Below the pieces are notes generated by a model. It ran no database searches. It was not told the DNA's origin and worked only from the letters and a program-made list of their open reading frames with translations. Below, piece by piece: positions 1 to 11,105 of a DNA stretch of 64,000 bases. The first letter of the stretch is position 1. Each line of letters opens with the position of its first letter. The DNA is from Merluccius polli (Eukaryota; Chordata; Actinopteri; Gadiformes; Merlucciidae). The stretch is taken from positions 219,726 to 283,725 of the forward strand of contig JAOPHQ010005707.1 of the NCBI GenBank assembly GCA_030340625.1. Direction: 5' to 3'. The translations under genes were made by a program, and so were the position numbers.

Positions 1-524
1 CCATGACACTGCACAGCTTTGGGGTCTGGGACACAGCCGTGCGGGCCGCCATCCGTGTGGGAGAGTGGAAGCTCCTGACGGGGAACGTGGGAGACGGGGA
101 CTGGATCCTGCTGCAGAGGACCCGGATGCCGGGGGGCCTCGAGCGGTGGCAGGGGCTGGAGAAGCGGCGTGACCAGCAGAGGAAGTCAGTCTGGCTGTTC
201 AACATTACCTCTGACCCGTATGAGAGGGCAGACCTGGCGGAGGCCAGGCCAGAGGTGGTGAAGCACCTGCTGGCCAGACTGGCAGAGTACAACCAGACGG
301 CTGTAGAGCCCAGGAACCCCCCTGACGACCCCATGGCTGACCCCCAGCTCCATGGAGGGGCCTGGGGCCCCTGGCTGGGCCTGGAAGGGGAGGGGGGAGA
401 AGGTGCAGAGGAGGATATGAAGGTGGAGAGGAAGGTGAAGGTGAAGCACTGCAAGGTGTGTAAACTCAAAGCGCTCTTCAAGAAGGTGGGCTCACGGCTG
501 CAGAGGAACTCACTGCTTTTCTAA
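1..524 (+). CDS. arsi: Arylsulfatase I, C-terminal part (5' partial)
   Basis: The reading frame is open from the window edge to a TAA at 522-524 and encodes the last ~173 residues of a secreted/lysosomal type-I sulfatase (sulfate-ester hydrolase). Visible family marks are WDTAVRAAIRVGEWKLLTG near the start, a VWLFNITSDPYER block, the NGT-like glycosylation site NQT, a GGAWGPW motif and a basic cysteine-containing tail (HCKVCKL). The WDTA...RVGEWKLLTG wording and the CxxC-like basic tail fit ARSI better than its paralogue ARSJ. The catalytic Cys-formylglycine region lies upstream, outside the window. The first ATG in view is internal, not the gene start. The acidic stretch (residues ~125-140, Gly/Glu-rich) is low complexity. 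No frame damage is seen, so the gene is probably functional. ARSJ is the only serious alternative. Confidence 0.85.
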   Translation, partial: MTLHSFGVWDTAVRAAIRVGEWKLLTGNVGDGDWILLQRTRMPGGLERWQGLEKRRDQQRKSVWLFNITSDPYERADLAEARPEVVKHLLARLAEYNQTAVEPRNPPDDPMADPQLHGGAWGPWLGLEGEGGEGAEEDMKVERKVKVKHCKVCKLKALFKKVGSRLQRNSLLF

Positions 525-669
525 CTCCCTTCCTGTGGAAGGAAAGATGGACTGAACTACTACAACTGATTGGACTGGACATTGCAGAGGAGATTGGGGT
601 CTGGCTGACTTTAGTGGCTCTCACTGCACCACGACACACTAGCATACTGTTTTGATTGTTGAGATAGCT

Positions 670-709
<40 letters not shown>

Positions 710-1010
710 GGGGGGGGGGGGGTTGAGTGTATTCAGGGTGGAGATGGGTATGTATCCCAATGGCTTGTTGTCACGCTTTTTTTAAACAAAAACAAAAAAA
801 ATGTTCTTTTGTGTGCTTGTTGTTGCTGTGTCCGCGTTATTGTATGTTTGTTTAACTGGATACCTAAACAAATGCACGTATACTTACCCAATGTGCACCA
901 TCTTGTGTGTGTGTGTTTTCACGCTTACGTGTTTACTTACTAATAGCATGCATGCATTTTTTTTGTTCTGTATCCATCTACAAGTGTCTATATTGAAATA
1001 ATTCAGGGGA
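525..1010 (+). other. Probable arsi 3' untranslated region
   Basis: Sequence directly after the arsi stop has no coding frame. It holds a (GT)18-like microsatellite and a run of G. No convincing AATAAA lies close after the stop; the first AATAAA-type hexamer noticed is near 1257, so the transcript end is not fixed. Confidence 0.45.
671..722. repeat. (GT)n microsatellite followed by poly-G
   Basis: An uninterrupted GT dinucleotide run (671-706) passes straight into about 16 consecutive G. Such a compound tract is unstable in replication and is likely to vary in length between individuals. Confidence 0.95.
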
Positions 1011-1955
1011 CGAAGGACTATAGATAGAGCAAGTAAAACAAAGACACGAGGAAAGGTGATGTCTTATCTCTGACTCATTGTTGACAGTTATTTTCACGCA
1101 GTGGGAGAAACATGACAGTATATGCCTACACATATATGTAAAACAAACCTAACAGTAACTAAACAGTCAAAACAAACAACTATATTAATGTCAGCTGCTA
1201 AAGATTTAAATGTGACTAGAATCTGCTTTACTTCTAAAGAGAGAGAGAGATGTCATAATAAATCCTTAAAATCTCATGCACACACACGCATGCCTGATAC
1301 AAAATGGTTGCCCTGTAATTTGGCTGGATTGGACTGGATCACAGCGCTATAGTCTATCTATATCCTACATTTCTCTGATCATACCGCACTCAACGGATCC
1401 CATTTTGCTGTTGACCTCTTGGAGCTTACCTTAAACCATTACTTGATGGTATGAGGATCCCCAGGGATCTATAAAAGTCTTCCTGAAGGATGAAAAATTA
1501 TTAGGTCTGCTAATAATAATGTTGATGATAACAAATAGAAAATCAGTGATATAACAGTATGCTTTCAAAACAAGTAATTCAGAATTATAATCTACTAATT
1601 CAAAGATAAGGTATCATTAAACTCAATTATGAATTTGATTACAGCTTTTCATTAGGTGTTATGCCGCCAACATTTTGCTAAACTAGTTAACCAACCAGTT
1701 TTCCATATTTCTTTGTCCCTGATTTAACCGTTTTTAATTTGGAAATATTTTCAGACCACGTACTGCTACTGTCCCATGTGATTGTTCTCTGCTGCATTTG
1801 TGGACACTTATATAATATAGTGATGTCAGCAATCTCGGAATCCTTCGGCTACCGGTCTGAAGACGATTTAGCATTGCCAATGGCAAATATTTTTGGGGTT
1901 CCGTTGTAGCCAGCGGATATCCGAATAACGACTTCCTCTTCCGCGTGGCAGTCAT
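1011..1955. other. Intergenic sequence, nothing recognised
   Basis: AT-rich sequence without a supported gene, RNA or repeat structure. Short open frames here have no family resemblance or composition that suggests coding. Confidence 0.5.
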
Positions 1956-1959
1956 TGTT

Positions 1960-3585
1960 TACCGTCCGATTAGCAACTTGAGACGCAAGAATGGAGTTGG
2001 AGTTGAGAGACCACGGCTGCGTCCCAAACGGACGGCAGCTGCCTTGCTGTCCAGCGAGGCAGTATCTTTTGGAGGCAGTGTTTTTGTATGTAAGTTACCT
2101 GTAAAAGGAGTCTGGATTGAGACAGACTTCCAAGGCAGCAATGCGTCACGACGTCATGTCGCCAAAATATACCAAAATATAGACAGTTGACATCCATCAG
2201 TTACAACAGTTATACTACCACCTGTCAGTCATTGCAAAAGTAAAGTCGGCACACATTTCTTAAATAAGCATATACATCTAAATAGAAGGGTTCAAAAAAA
2301 AAATCTGAGGGTAAAAAAGTAAATAGAACTCATATTTGTATAATGGGCTGTTGCTCGCCATTGTTTTTCTTCTTGTCAGAGCAGTGGAGCGGGCACACAG
2401 GATTGTTGGATCTCTTGGCCTTCAAAACCTGCCTAGTCGGAGGCCCCTCATCAGACAGCATTTTTTGTAAATATTCGATTGAGACATGACTCCTATGGGG
2501 GTATTATTGAGACAATATTATTTGTGTGTGCGTATCTCAATCTGTGTGTGTGTAATAAGATTTGTGTGTATTCACATTTGTGTGTATTCACATTTGTGTG
2601 TGCATAATAAGATTTGTCTGTCTGTATTCACATTTGTGTGTGTGTAAAAAAAATGCGTACTGAGATCTCTAAATGTCTGTCATCAGTTATAACTCGGGCA
2701 GGAGCTCTGATTGGCCGTCTTTTTACACGTGGATTTTGGCACACTTCTGCCGTGCAGATCTGCAAATGTGATCCGTGTGTAAAAACGATTTGTCTGTAAC
2801 TTCATGCTATACAGTCTACACACCACTAGTCGGTACGTAGCACCCAGTGATGTTAAGCGTGTCATTGTCATGGGTAAGATGGCTGCCGTTAATGACACTG
2901 GCCATTTTTAGATAGAAAATATAATATAAACTTCGAACAACTCATGGGTAAGTTAACGTTTGTTTTCCTCATGAATAAACGCATTGTAAAGCCCATGAGT
3001 TGTTCTAAGTTTCCGACGACCGGCCAGTGTCATTAACGGCAGCCATCTTCCCCATGACAATGACACGCTTAACTTCACTGGGTGCTACGCGCCGACTAGT
3101 GGTGTGTAGACTGTATTGCGTGAAGTTACAGACAAATCGTTTTTACACACGGATCGCTTTTGCAGATCTGCACGGCAGAAGTGTGCCAAAATCCACGTGT
3201 AAAAAGACGGCCAATCAGAGCTCCCGCTGATGAGACATTTACAGATCTCAGTACGCATTTTTTTACACACACACAAATGTGAATACAGACACACAAATCT
3301 TATCACAAACACACAAATGTGAATACAGACAGATTTTTTTTACACACACAAATGTGAATACAGACAGACAAATCTTATTACGCACACACAAATGTGAATA
3401 CACACAAATGTGAATACACACAAATCTTATTACACACACACACAGATTGAGATACGCACACACACATAATATTGTCTCAATAATACCCCCATAGACTCCC
3501 TTCCTCCGAATGCTGCCTGAATAGACAGTAGCCGTTTTGGACACAGCCATCGTCTACGACCGGATTGCTAATATGCGGAAAGCTA
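1960..3585. repeat. Large foldback (palindromic) repeat
   Basis: The core left arm (about 2491-2953) and right arm (about 2993-3494) are inverted copies of each other. The same short translation (starting MSLTAAI, ending CKKTANQSS) can be read on minus at 2898-2683 and on plus at 3027-3230. Arms end outward in simple-sequence tracts built of TTTGTGTGTATTCACA-like units and then a matching GGGGGTATTATTGAG block. Outside the core, 1965-2045 (ATTAGCAA ... CGGCTGCGTCCCAAACGG) weakly matches the reverse complement of 3530-3585, so an older outer arm pair may exist, with extra sequence (2045-2490) inserted in the left arm. No transposase is encoded; it looks like a non-autonomous foldback element. 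Confidence 0.75.
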
Positions 3586-3599
3586 ATAAAAAGCTAAAT

Positions 3600-4420
3600 T
3601 GTTGTCAGACGATAGCCGATGGGTTCCGAGATTGCATTTCGGCCAATGTGCTCCGCCTCTTTTGCTCTTTACACGGACTGTTTACCTACATGCAACCGAA
3701 GCAAATTAACTAAAAACGGAAACCAGAACGCTTCTGATACCAAAATCTTGTCCCATTGCCTACAGTTTCTGCATTCATATATGCAGATATCTGTTTATAG
3801 AGATGATGTCAGTGAATCCAAAGACAGCAACACGTTTAGGGCTATTATTTAGTGTCATCACTGTCATGTCTAAAATGCCAGTAGACTATCCTTGAGGAGA
3901 TGTCCTAAATGAAACGAGACATGTAATTGACATTACTCTCTTTGGGATATGAATGCTATTGTTACCACACATGCAGCCACATCATATGTTAATGTGATAG
4001 AAAATAAAAAATTCCATTTGGATAACATTGCATGCAAATATAACGGCACATTAAAGTGGCAATCTAAATGATTTCCTGCTCGTTGTCTTTGGCGACACCT
4101 ATGGCGATAAGCAGTAATTGCAGCTGTGGCAACACCGACACCCAGTTCGTAACATTCATAATACTGCAATGCAAGGGCTTTCATCAGTGGGCCATACACT
4201 CAATCACTATTGTGTTACCTCAATACAACATATTGAGGTTCCACAGAAAACATGAACAATGTTTTCTATAAAGATCGATGAATGCATTAAGATAATGAAA
4301 GTGACATTGCTCTGAGAGTCATAGATAGAAAACAGTATAATTGTTATCTTACCCTCACAGGGAAAGTCCCCCACATGCCCTGGTGTAACACTGAACCACA
4401 TGAGCAAGAGACACATATAT
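3600..4420. other. Intergenic sequence, nothing recognised
   Basis: No gene, RNA or clear repeat is supported here. Open frames are short and show no family motifs. Confidence 0.45.
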
Positions 4421-4530
4421 TCATACACATGCAGTCACACACACGTATGCTTCATTGTCATAGGGAGGAAGGAAGGAGGGAAGGAAGGATGTGACAGAAT
4501 AACAAGCATGCAGGAATAATACATGCATTC

Positions 4531-4571
4531 TCAGAATGAGGTGTCTAATGGTATTAGACACCTCATTCTGA
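4531..4571. repeat. Perfect 19-bp inverted repeat with 3-nt loop
   Basis: The arm TCAGAATGAGGTGTCTAAT (4531-4549) is followed by a GGT loop and its exact reverse complement (4553-4571). The right arm is also the last part of the membrane-protein exon relic, so the left arm looks like a copied-back extra. Confidence 0.9.
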
Positions 4572-5026
4572 TGGCAGTCCTGATCTGGATGAAGTTGGGG
4601 ACGCACGGCAGTCCCATCTCCCTCCAGGACCCCTGCATGTAGTTCACCAATTTCTTGCAGGGGTTGGCAGTGGCGGTGAAGAAAATGAAACAGGAGAGGC
4701 TGCTGGCCGCTGCCTTCAGGGAAAGGAGCCAGGTAAACCACCCGTACTTCTCTCGCATCATGACCATCTGCACTCCGTAAGGCCTGATTGATGTTGTGGT
4801 TCTCCACCTATAGGTGAAAGGTTCATAATAAGAATAAGATATGTTAAAGTCAGCATGCTTACATTGATCAGGTAGACCCCATCAGCCTGCTCTGCAGCCT
4901 CCACCCCTGTGGCCAGCAGGTTATGGAAGACCCCGTCTCTATGGTCATAGAGCGTTGACAAGCATACTGTCATGTAGCCATAGAGGAGGAACCAGCTACT
5001 GCTGATCCCCTGCAGCTCCACGTTGC
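4572..5026 (-). pseudogene. Relic of an unidentified multi-pass membrane protein (two exons)
   Basis: Read on minus, exon one is 5026-4863, preceded by an acceptor ending in CAG and followed by a GTAAGC donor. It encodes about 54 residues (NVELQGISSSWFLLYGYM ... ADGVYLIN). Exon two begins at 4807 after a TATAG acceptor and runs to about 4572. Its expected continuation (VENHNINQ ...) goes out of frame near 4777-4782 at GCCTTACGG. One base fewer would join it to the protein-like frame with a hydrophobic segment (KYGWFTWLLSLKAAASSLSC) and ...PNFIQIRTAIRM. The hydrophobic stretches in both exons suggest membrane helices. I do not recognise the family. A frameshift and a foldback duplication at the exon end argue for a dead fragment, although an unsampled splice form or assembly error could also explain it. 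Confidence 0.55.
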
Positions 5027-5100
5027 CTGGACACACACACAAACACAATACAACATAATAAGCCAACTGAATGGGAATGAATAGCATCAACACACAATAC

Positions 5101-5260
5101 CAGGGGTGGGAATCTTTATGAATCTCATGATTCGATTTCGATTCTTGGGGTCATTCCATTCAAAAATCGATTCTGGATTTCAACATTGTGAGTATTTGTT
5201 TGTAGATAATCAGACAAGAATTCTGTCTCACCCTGTGTTTGGAAACCTAAAGGAAACTCC
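5101..5260 (+). mobile_element. Possible hAT-type element end
   Basis: The sequence CAGGGGTGGGAATC followed by repeated ATTCGAT/ATCGATT words resembles the ends of non-autonomous hAT elements in fish. No partner end or target duplication was established, so this is tentative. Confidence 0.3.
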
Positions 5261-5779
5261 TAGCCTAGAACTCTAGACACCCCCTAGCGGCAGCAAATTT
5301 ATTTGGCAGCTAGGTAGGTCTAGCACGGCTCTGTCGGCTTTTTGGTGCTGGAAACACCAAGTATGTCAGACCAATCACAGCGTGAGGAAGCAGGGCTACC
5401 ATGACGACAGAGTTGCGACGGTTCCGTGTTAGAGGTAAACAATGGCTGCTGCTGCTGGCGAACGGCTGTCTTTCCACTCGGCTTTGGCCGCGACTCTTCA
5501 AGACTTGAAGTTAACATTTTATTTGAGAAAAGAACAAAGAACGGCATTGAAGTCTTTCCTCGAAAATAAATATGTATTCGGAGTTTGGATTAATTACGCA
5601 GTCTCTGACGTAGTCGATGGCTCTGACTACGTCACCTTCTTCGTTGCTCTGATTGGTTGTAGCGCTATCCTATTGCGTGCAGAGGGAACTTGAAAGACAA
5701 CCGTTTATCCCGCCCACACTGCCAATGGAGCTGAACCAGACCTTACATCTTTCTGATGTGGGTCTGGCTTGCCAGGCTA
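5261..5779 (+). mobile_element. Non-autonomous DNA transposon carrying a helicase exon
   Basis: The 519-bp element starts TAGCCTAG and ends CCAGGCTA (imperfect terminal inverted repeats) and is flanked by the direct repeat GGAAACTCC at 5252-5260 and 5780-5788, a 9-bp target duplication. The interior holds the beginning of a RecQ-like helicase reading frame. It encodes no transposase; the superfamily is uncertain (8-9 bp duplications fit hAT or Mutator-like enzymes). Confidence 0.75.
5442..5693 (+). pseudogene. N-terminal fragment of a RecQ-like DNA helicase
   Basis: The frame opens MAAAAGERLSFHSALAATLQ and continues with LRKEQRTALKSFLENKYVFGVW. This corresponds to the region just before and at the start of the helicase core (a conserved LRxEQ...AL..FL block, then the approach to the ATP-binding motif I). 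The Walker A GKS is missing: after VFGVW the frame runs into unrelated sequence. It lies wholly inside the 519-bp transposon, so it is most likely a captured or residual first exon from a larger helicase-bearing element, not a host gene. No function is expected. Confidence 0.6.
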
Positions 5780-5788
5780 GGAAACTCC

Positions 5789-5955
5789 CACTACAACAAC
5801 TAAAACATGCTACACATTTGTGTCGGCTACTTCCAGCATGAAGGTCGAGCAAAGTAAAGTGTATCGCCAGTAACTCAAACAGCCCTAAAACATGGTGAAA
5901 TATGGCCATCAAACGGATGCATGTATTGTCAAGGAGAATACAATCTTGCTGCTTG
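5789..5955. other. Continuation of the repeat flanking the helicase element
   Basis: Unclassified sequence between the helicase element and the solo LTR; it may be the other side of the hAT-like sequence entered at 5260. Confidence 0.3.
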
Positions 5956-5960
5956 CTTTC

Positions 5961-6514
5961 TGATAGAGCTTGCGCTCGGCAGGACACCCACAAAGCAGAC
6001 CCAAAAACAGGAGTAAACGTAGAAGGATTTATTTGCCACAAACAAAAAGGACACGAACAGACAAGACAGAGGAAGTCAAGGGGGGAAAACCTCCAGGGCA
6101 GGACGACGAGGGAGAAGACGAGGGCAGGCTGAGCACAGCGAGCAGGGCAGGCGAGTATGGCAGGACTGGAGACTAAACAGAGGTAGGGTCAAAAACAACG
6201 TGAATCAAAAAAACATCCACAACAAGTAATAATCAGGAAGTTCTTCTGAAGCCGATACAGACAATTACCACGTAAGGTACAACGACGAACTGGAAGGGTG
6301 AACCGGAGTTAAATACTGCAGGAGGTTGATCAGATGATGAGAGGCAGGTGTGGAAGCTGAGCAGGTGAGTATCAATGAGGGAGTGGTTGAAGAAGTAGGT
6401 CAGCCACGCCCAGCCTGCACAGACAGGTGAGACAGACAAACAGACACAGAACACGAAGGGCAGGGAAACACCAGGAAAACACAGGGTAATAGACAAACAT
6501 AGCACATCCTAACA
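5961..6514 (-). mobile_element. Solo LTR of a Gypsy-type retrotransposon
   Basis: On minus it begins TGTTAG and ends CTATCA, the TG...CA form of an LTR, 554 bp long. The perfect direct repeat CTTTC sits at 5956-5960 and 6515-6519, giving a 5-bp target duplication. Within it, on minus, are a TATA-like TATTTAA box and an AATAAA signal in the order expected for U3-R-U5. No internal region accompanies it, so it arose by LTR-LTR recombination. Confidence 0.85.
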
Positions 6515-6539
6515 CTTTCAGATTGTCAAGAAAACCCAC

Positions 6540-7353
6540 AAGGAGGATTCCAGAAAGTAGAACCCCTTAAACTAAAGGGCTCTTCTTTGAGTGTCTAGAA
6601 AAAGGACATATGAGTAAACAATGTAAGCAGGGACTAATCTGCAAAGACTGCATCCTGAAATCTACACATCTAATCTGCGCTGAAAGCTCACACAAATACA
6701 GGCTTGAATGTAAAGAGATAGCAAAATGTGAAAAAGGATGACTGTTTAAAACCTGCAGGACACGGAAGCTGCGATCATTCAGTTTTGTCAGTCTGCTTCC
6801 TTTACGGATGAGATGACTGCACTGAAGAAAGGGCTTTCAGTAAAAAAAGAGTAGCCATCTTCACAAACTCTCCCCCATTCTTCAGAACAACTTGATAAGA
6901 GTTGGCGGTAGGTTGTTGAAATCTGCTCTGCCATCTGAAGCCAAACATCCAGTTATCCTACCATCATGTGACTCAACTCCCTAGACACATTCATTATTAC
7001 AAAATGCATACATTCTCTCACGTTTGAGGCAGAAATATTGGAGTCCTGGAGGAAATTCTGCCAATCCAAAAGGTCATCTCGAAATGTGTGACCTGCAGGA
7101 AACTCAGTGAAACAATGAACAATTCATGGCAAACAGGAAAAAAGGGTCACCCCTGCACCTAATGATGTGCCCCTTCAAAACATGGGTGTGGACTTATTTG
7201 GCCCATTTGAATTGAAACGGGGAAGAGCCACAGTTAAAGGATACGGTGTGATTTGTACCTGTCTAAACATCAGAGCAGTTCACCATACAAATCGAGCAGT
7301 GTCATCGATGACGACTCTGCTCCAAGAAACTCAGGAATTATGGGACACTTGAG
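6540..7353 (+). pseudogene. BEL/Pao retrotransposon relic (gag zinc knuckle and integrase)
   Basis: Translation near 6570-6735 gives ECLEKGHMSKQC and CKDC, a nucleocapsid zinc knuckle with its first cysteine replaced by Phe. Around 6740-7350 follow short frames with integrase-region wording: a CRKL core near 7093, then GVDLFGPFELKRGR (7185-7225) and YGVICTCLNIRAVHHT, matching the start of the BEL/Pao integrase catalytic domain. Stops and frame changes are frequent and the middle of pol is absent. It is an old, internally deleted copy; protease, reverse transcriptase and LTRs were not seen. The name BEL/Pao rests on the (C/V)D.FGPF...RAVH signature. Confidence 0.7.
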
Positions 7354-7374
7354 TCTTATTAGATTCAATCCTCA

Positions 7375-7675
7375 CAAATAGGGTTGGCATGATATACATA
7401 TCGGTAAAAACAGATTATCGCCACTAACGTGATTGACGATAAATACAATAATGTTCTTGTTTTTATCAATATTATCGTGATCGCCACAATTTACTTATTT
7501 GTGTACAAATAATTTATAAATACTTTTATAAATTAGAGGTGGTACTTAAATACTAAGAGGTGGGGGGTATGTTGTGTTTGTTGACAAGCCATTAGCTTTC
7601 CCCAGTAGTGGAAATGGTGGACAGTGGAACAACCGAAGTAAAGCCAATCTGATGACACTACTTATATCTGCGTAA
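7375..7675. other. AT-rich sequence, possible repeat edge
   Basis: Contains AGGGTTGGCATGATATACATATCGGT with further ATCG/CGAT words, reminiscent of hAT-like MITE ends, but no pairing end or duplication was found. Confidence 0.3.
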
Positions 7676-9806
7676 GCTACGTTTTTTTTATGACAAACTG
7701 GGAATACTTTTTTACCACTGGTGCTGTGACATGTTTATTGATTGAAAACCATGTATTCATTATTTTTAATCTATTCTGTTATGCCATATATCTCCCAGTA
7801 TAGGATTCAGTCCCGAATGGATTTTCACACTCGGAACCGATCTCAAAAATGGTTCTACGGCCTATTTCAGGCCAGATTTTCACAGGTTACATCACCTTGG
7901 GCCACCCAAAACGCACACTTTATATACTAAACAGGACATATACTATCTGATTAGGGTATTTAGAGTCTGGCCCAAAGTCGTGTTCATGGTCTAATGGACA
8001 GCTGAATAGCCAGAAAAGCCAGCTCCTTATTTGCATTTAAACACTTGACGGCTGAGACTCTCAATAAGCAAGTTCACAGAATGATTTACAGCCCTTATTC
8101 ACATTGGGCCACCCATGTCAATATTCACACATAGTGACCACCTCACATAGTGTCCCTCAGTATAGGATTCAGTCTGGCCCGAATGGATTTTCACAGACCG
8201 GATCTCAAAAATGGCCCTGCAAGTGGTTGTCCAAGAGGATCTGGGATTTCTGATCAGCCGCCTTGGCAGCCTGTTGAGGTTTTTAATGATCTGCCGTGCC
8301 AGAATGATGTCGTTTTTGAGTATTGTCACTGAGCACCTGTCTTGTCTCATTGTGTTTTTGATATGATGTTGTCAAAGCTGCCTTGTTGACTTGATTTGAG
8401 TCTGTGACCGTCTCTTTAGGCTATGTTTCCAGACACTGTTCACGCATGACAAGAGTGCTATCCATGGTTCTGAAGTGTAGTCTTTCCTTCAGGGTTTATT
8501 TCGCATTAATAACCGATCTCAAAAATGGCTCTAGGGCCTATTTCAGGCCAGCTTTTCATGGGTTTAGTCACCTTGGGCCACCCAAAACACACGCGTTATA
8601 TACTAAACAGGACATAGAATATCTGATTATACTGTTTAGAGTCTGGCCCAAAGTCGTGTTCATGGTCATGGCCAAGTGATCATCCGAGTGATAATTTTTG
8701 ATAATTCACAGAATCCAACTATTAAGTAAGCTAGGGTATTTAAGTTAGATACATATTATGTATGTCAAAAGGAAATCCACAAAAATCTCATGTACCTTAC
8801 ACAAAAATAGCAGTTTCACAATCCAAAATAATCAACACCAGAACACAAACTTTTTCACCCACCAATGCGTTAGTCCAACTAAAATACATTTCAGCCCAGC
8901 AAATCTTAAATTAGGAATTAGAATGCCAGGGAGCATCAGTATACAGTATTATCACATTTGTATTGGTATACTAGGCCTAAATGTAACGTTAGTTTGTAGT
9001 CATAACTTTAATACTCAAAAACTGTAATCAATAATTATGTGCTTGTTCAAAGTCTGTACAAGCCATAACTAAGCTGGCATTTGAGCTGTCCACTAAGCCA
9101 GACTCTAAACAGCATAATCAGATAGTGTATGTCCTGTTAAGTATATCATATCATATGTTTTGGGTGGCCCAAGGTGATTTAACCCGTGAAAAGCTGGCCT
9201 GAAATAGGCCCTAGAGCCACTTTTGAAATCGGTTTTGAGTGTGAAGATCCATTGGAACCAGACTGAATCCTATACTCACATTACGTGAGGTGGTCAATAT
9301 GTGTGAACATTGATATGGGTGGCCCAACGTGAATAAGGGCTCTAAATCATGCTGTGAACTTGCTAATTGAGACCCGAGTCTCAGCCATCATTAAATGCAA
9401 ATAAGGATCTGGCTTTTCTGGCTATTCTGCTGTCCATTAGACCATGAACACAACTTTGGGCTCTAAACAGCACAATCAGGTGCCTGATTGATGAACAGAT
9501 GTCCTGTTTAGTGTATAACCTGCGTGTTTTGGGTGGTCCAAGGTGATTTAACCCATGAAAAGCTGGCCTGAAATAGGCCCTAGAGCCATCTTCGGTTCTG
9601 AGTGTGAAGATCCATTGGGACCAGACTGGATCCTACACTGGGGGACACTACATGAGGTGGTCAACATGTGTAAACGTTGATATGGGTGGCCCAACGTCAA
9701 TAAGGGCTGTAAAATCATGCTGTGGCCAAAGGTGATTTAACCTGTGAAAAGCTGGCCTGAAATAGGCTGTAGAGCCATTTTTGAGATCGGTTCCAAGTGT
9801 GAAAAT

Positions 9807-10490
9807 CAGAGGTGGGTAGAGTAGCCAAAAATTGTACTCAAGTAAAAGTACTGTTACTTCAGAATAATATGACTCAAGTAAAAGTAAAAAGTAGTCATCC
9901 AAATAATTACTTGAGTAAGAGTAAAAAAGTACTTGGTGAAAAAACTACTCAATTACTGAGTAACTGTTGAGTATCGTCTGATTTATTTGTTAACACAAGC
10001 ATTCAGTCAGAAGTCAAAAATACAAAATAATCATCTTTAGGCAAATTTGAGTTCATCCAATCAATAAAATAAATTAAAATTAATTAGAAGATAGCTTAAA
10101 TTAAAATAATCCAGGTAAATTGAAGTACTTCAATACAAAATAAAATAATAAAAAAATTAAAAAAAATTAAGCACAAGTAAAATTTCCAAACCTTTGTACT
10201 TTTTCACCAGGTTCTGCAGGCAGAACTAGAACAAGGCAGCCCATAAACTCTCATAAACTGTGTGTGTTTGTGTTTGAGTCTGTGTGTCATACTGTAAATT
10301 GTAAACAGCCTGAAATGTCTCTGAAGCAGAGACTATCCAGGTGGATTCACGGACTAAACTCTGATCATCTACCTGTGTGTGTGTTCTCACTTTGTTTATT
10401 TCATGTACCAGCTTCTAAATATGAGTCTGACGCGCAATTTACGCCGCAAAATAGTGACACGAAGAAGTTTAATTTGATTTGTGTCCGATG

Positions 10491-10536
<46 letters not shown>

Positions 10537-11105
10537 TTTGGTAGAGAGAGAGTAACAACAACAGAGAGCAAGCGCTGGCCTCGATAAAGCTGTTATTAAT
10601 CAGAGAAATAAAAAGTTGTTTCCTGATTGTTTCACAGTGGTTACATTCAGCAGGTATAGACACGCAACCCACCTCACCCCCCCCACTACCGCACTCCCCC
10701 ACCACCGGTTGCAGCCGGTTTCCCTGATCCTGTCTGAATATGTGCCCCGTCCCACCACTGAGATTGAGTATGGTCACGTGACGAGAGTGCACGGCTACGT
10801 TTGATTGGTGAAACACAGTCACGTGGTAGAGCCTTTGGTGGAAGTCTCTCTCTGTCAAAAAAAACATTAAAATGAGGCGTACTGAAAAATGACGCGTAGA
10901 ATACCAGAGGTAAAAAGAAAAGTAACGAGCTCATTGTAGCCTAATGTAGCGGAGTAAGAGTACAGTTTTTTCTTCACAAATCTACTCAAGTAAAAGTAAA
11001 AAGTATAGTGATTTCAAACTACTCCTAGAAGTATATATTTTTTCAAAAACGTACTCAAGTAAATGTAACGGAGTAAATGTAACTCGTTACTACCTCCCAC
11101 CTCTG
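9807..11105. mobile_element. Tol2-like hAT element, non-autonomous
   Basis: The 1299-bp element begins CAGAGGTGGGTAG and ends CTACCTCCCACCTCTG as terminal inverted repeats. It is flanked by GTGAAAAT (9799-9806) and GTGATAAT (11106-11113), an 8-bp hAT-type target duplication with one change. Subterminal regions are full of AAGTAAAAGTA and ACTCAAGTA words, the motif style of Tol2 ends that transposase reads. The interior has a 75-codon frame (10264-10491) with no recognised domain, a GA microsatellite and two CACGTG E-boxes near 10775 and 10820. No hAT transposase is visible, so it would depend on a transposase from elsewhere. Confidence 0.85.
10495..10533. repeat. (GA)n microsatellite
   Basis: An uninterrupted GA dinucleotide run inside the Tol2-like element. 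It creates a false Ser-Leu repeat frame on minus. Confidence 0.95.

Noticed and set aside
671..1001. Cysteine/valine-rich open frames
   Set aside because: They are translations of the GT microsatellite and its surroundings in the arsi 3' untranslated region.
2683..3230. Conserved 67-71-residue protein seen twice
   Set aside because: The two copies are the inverted arms of the foldback repeat; there is no splice or start evidence for coding.
7167..7352. Possible host gene exon with GVDLFGPF
   Set aside because: The motif and neighbours fit a BEL/Pao integrase relic, with no intron borders.
10469..10867. 132-codon minus-strand frame ending in Ser-Leu repeats
   Set aside because: The repeat part is the GA microsatellite; the rest has no family resemblance and lies in a non-autonomous hAT element.
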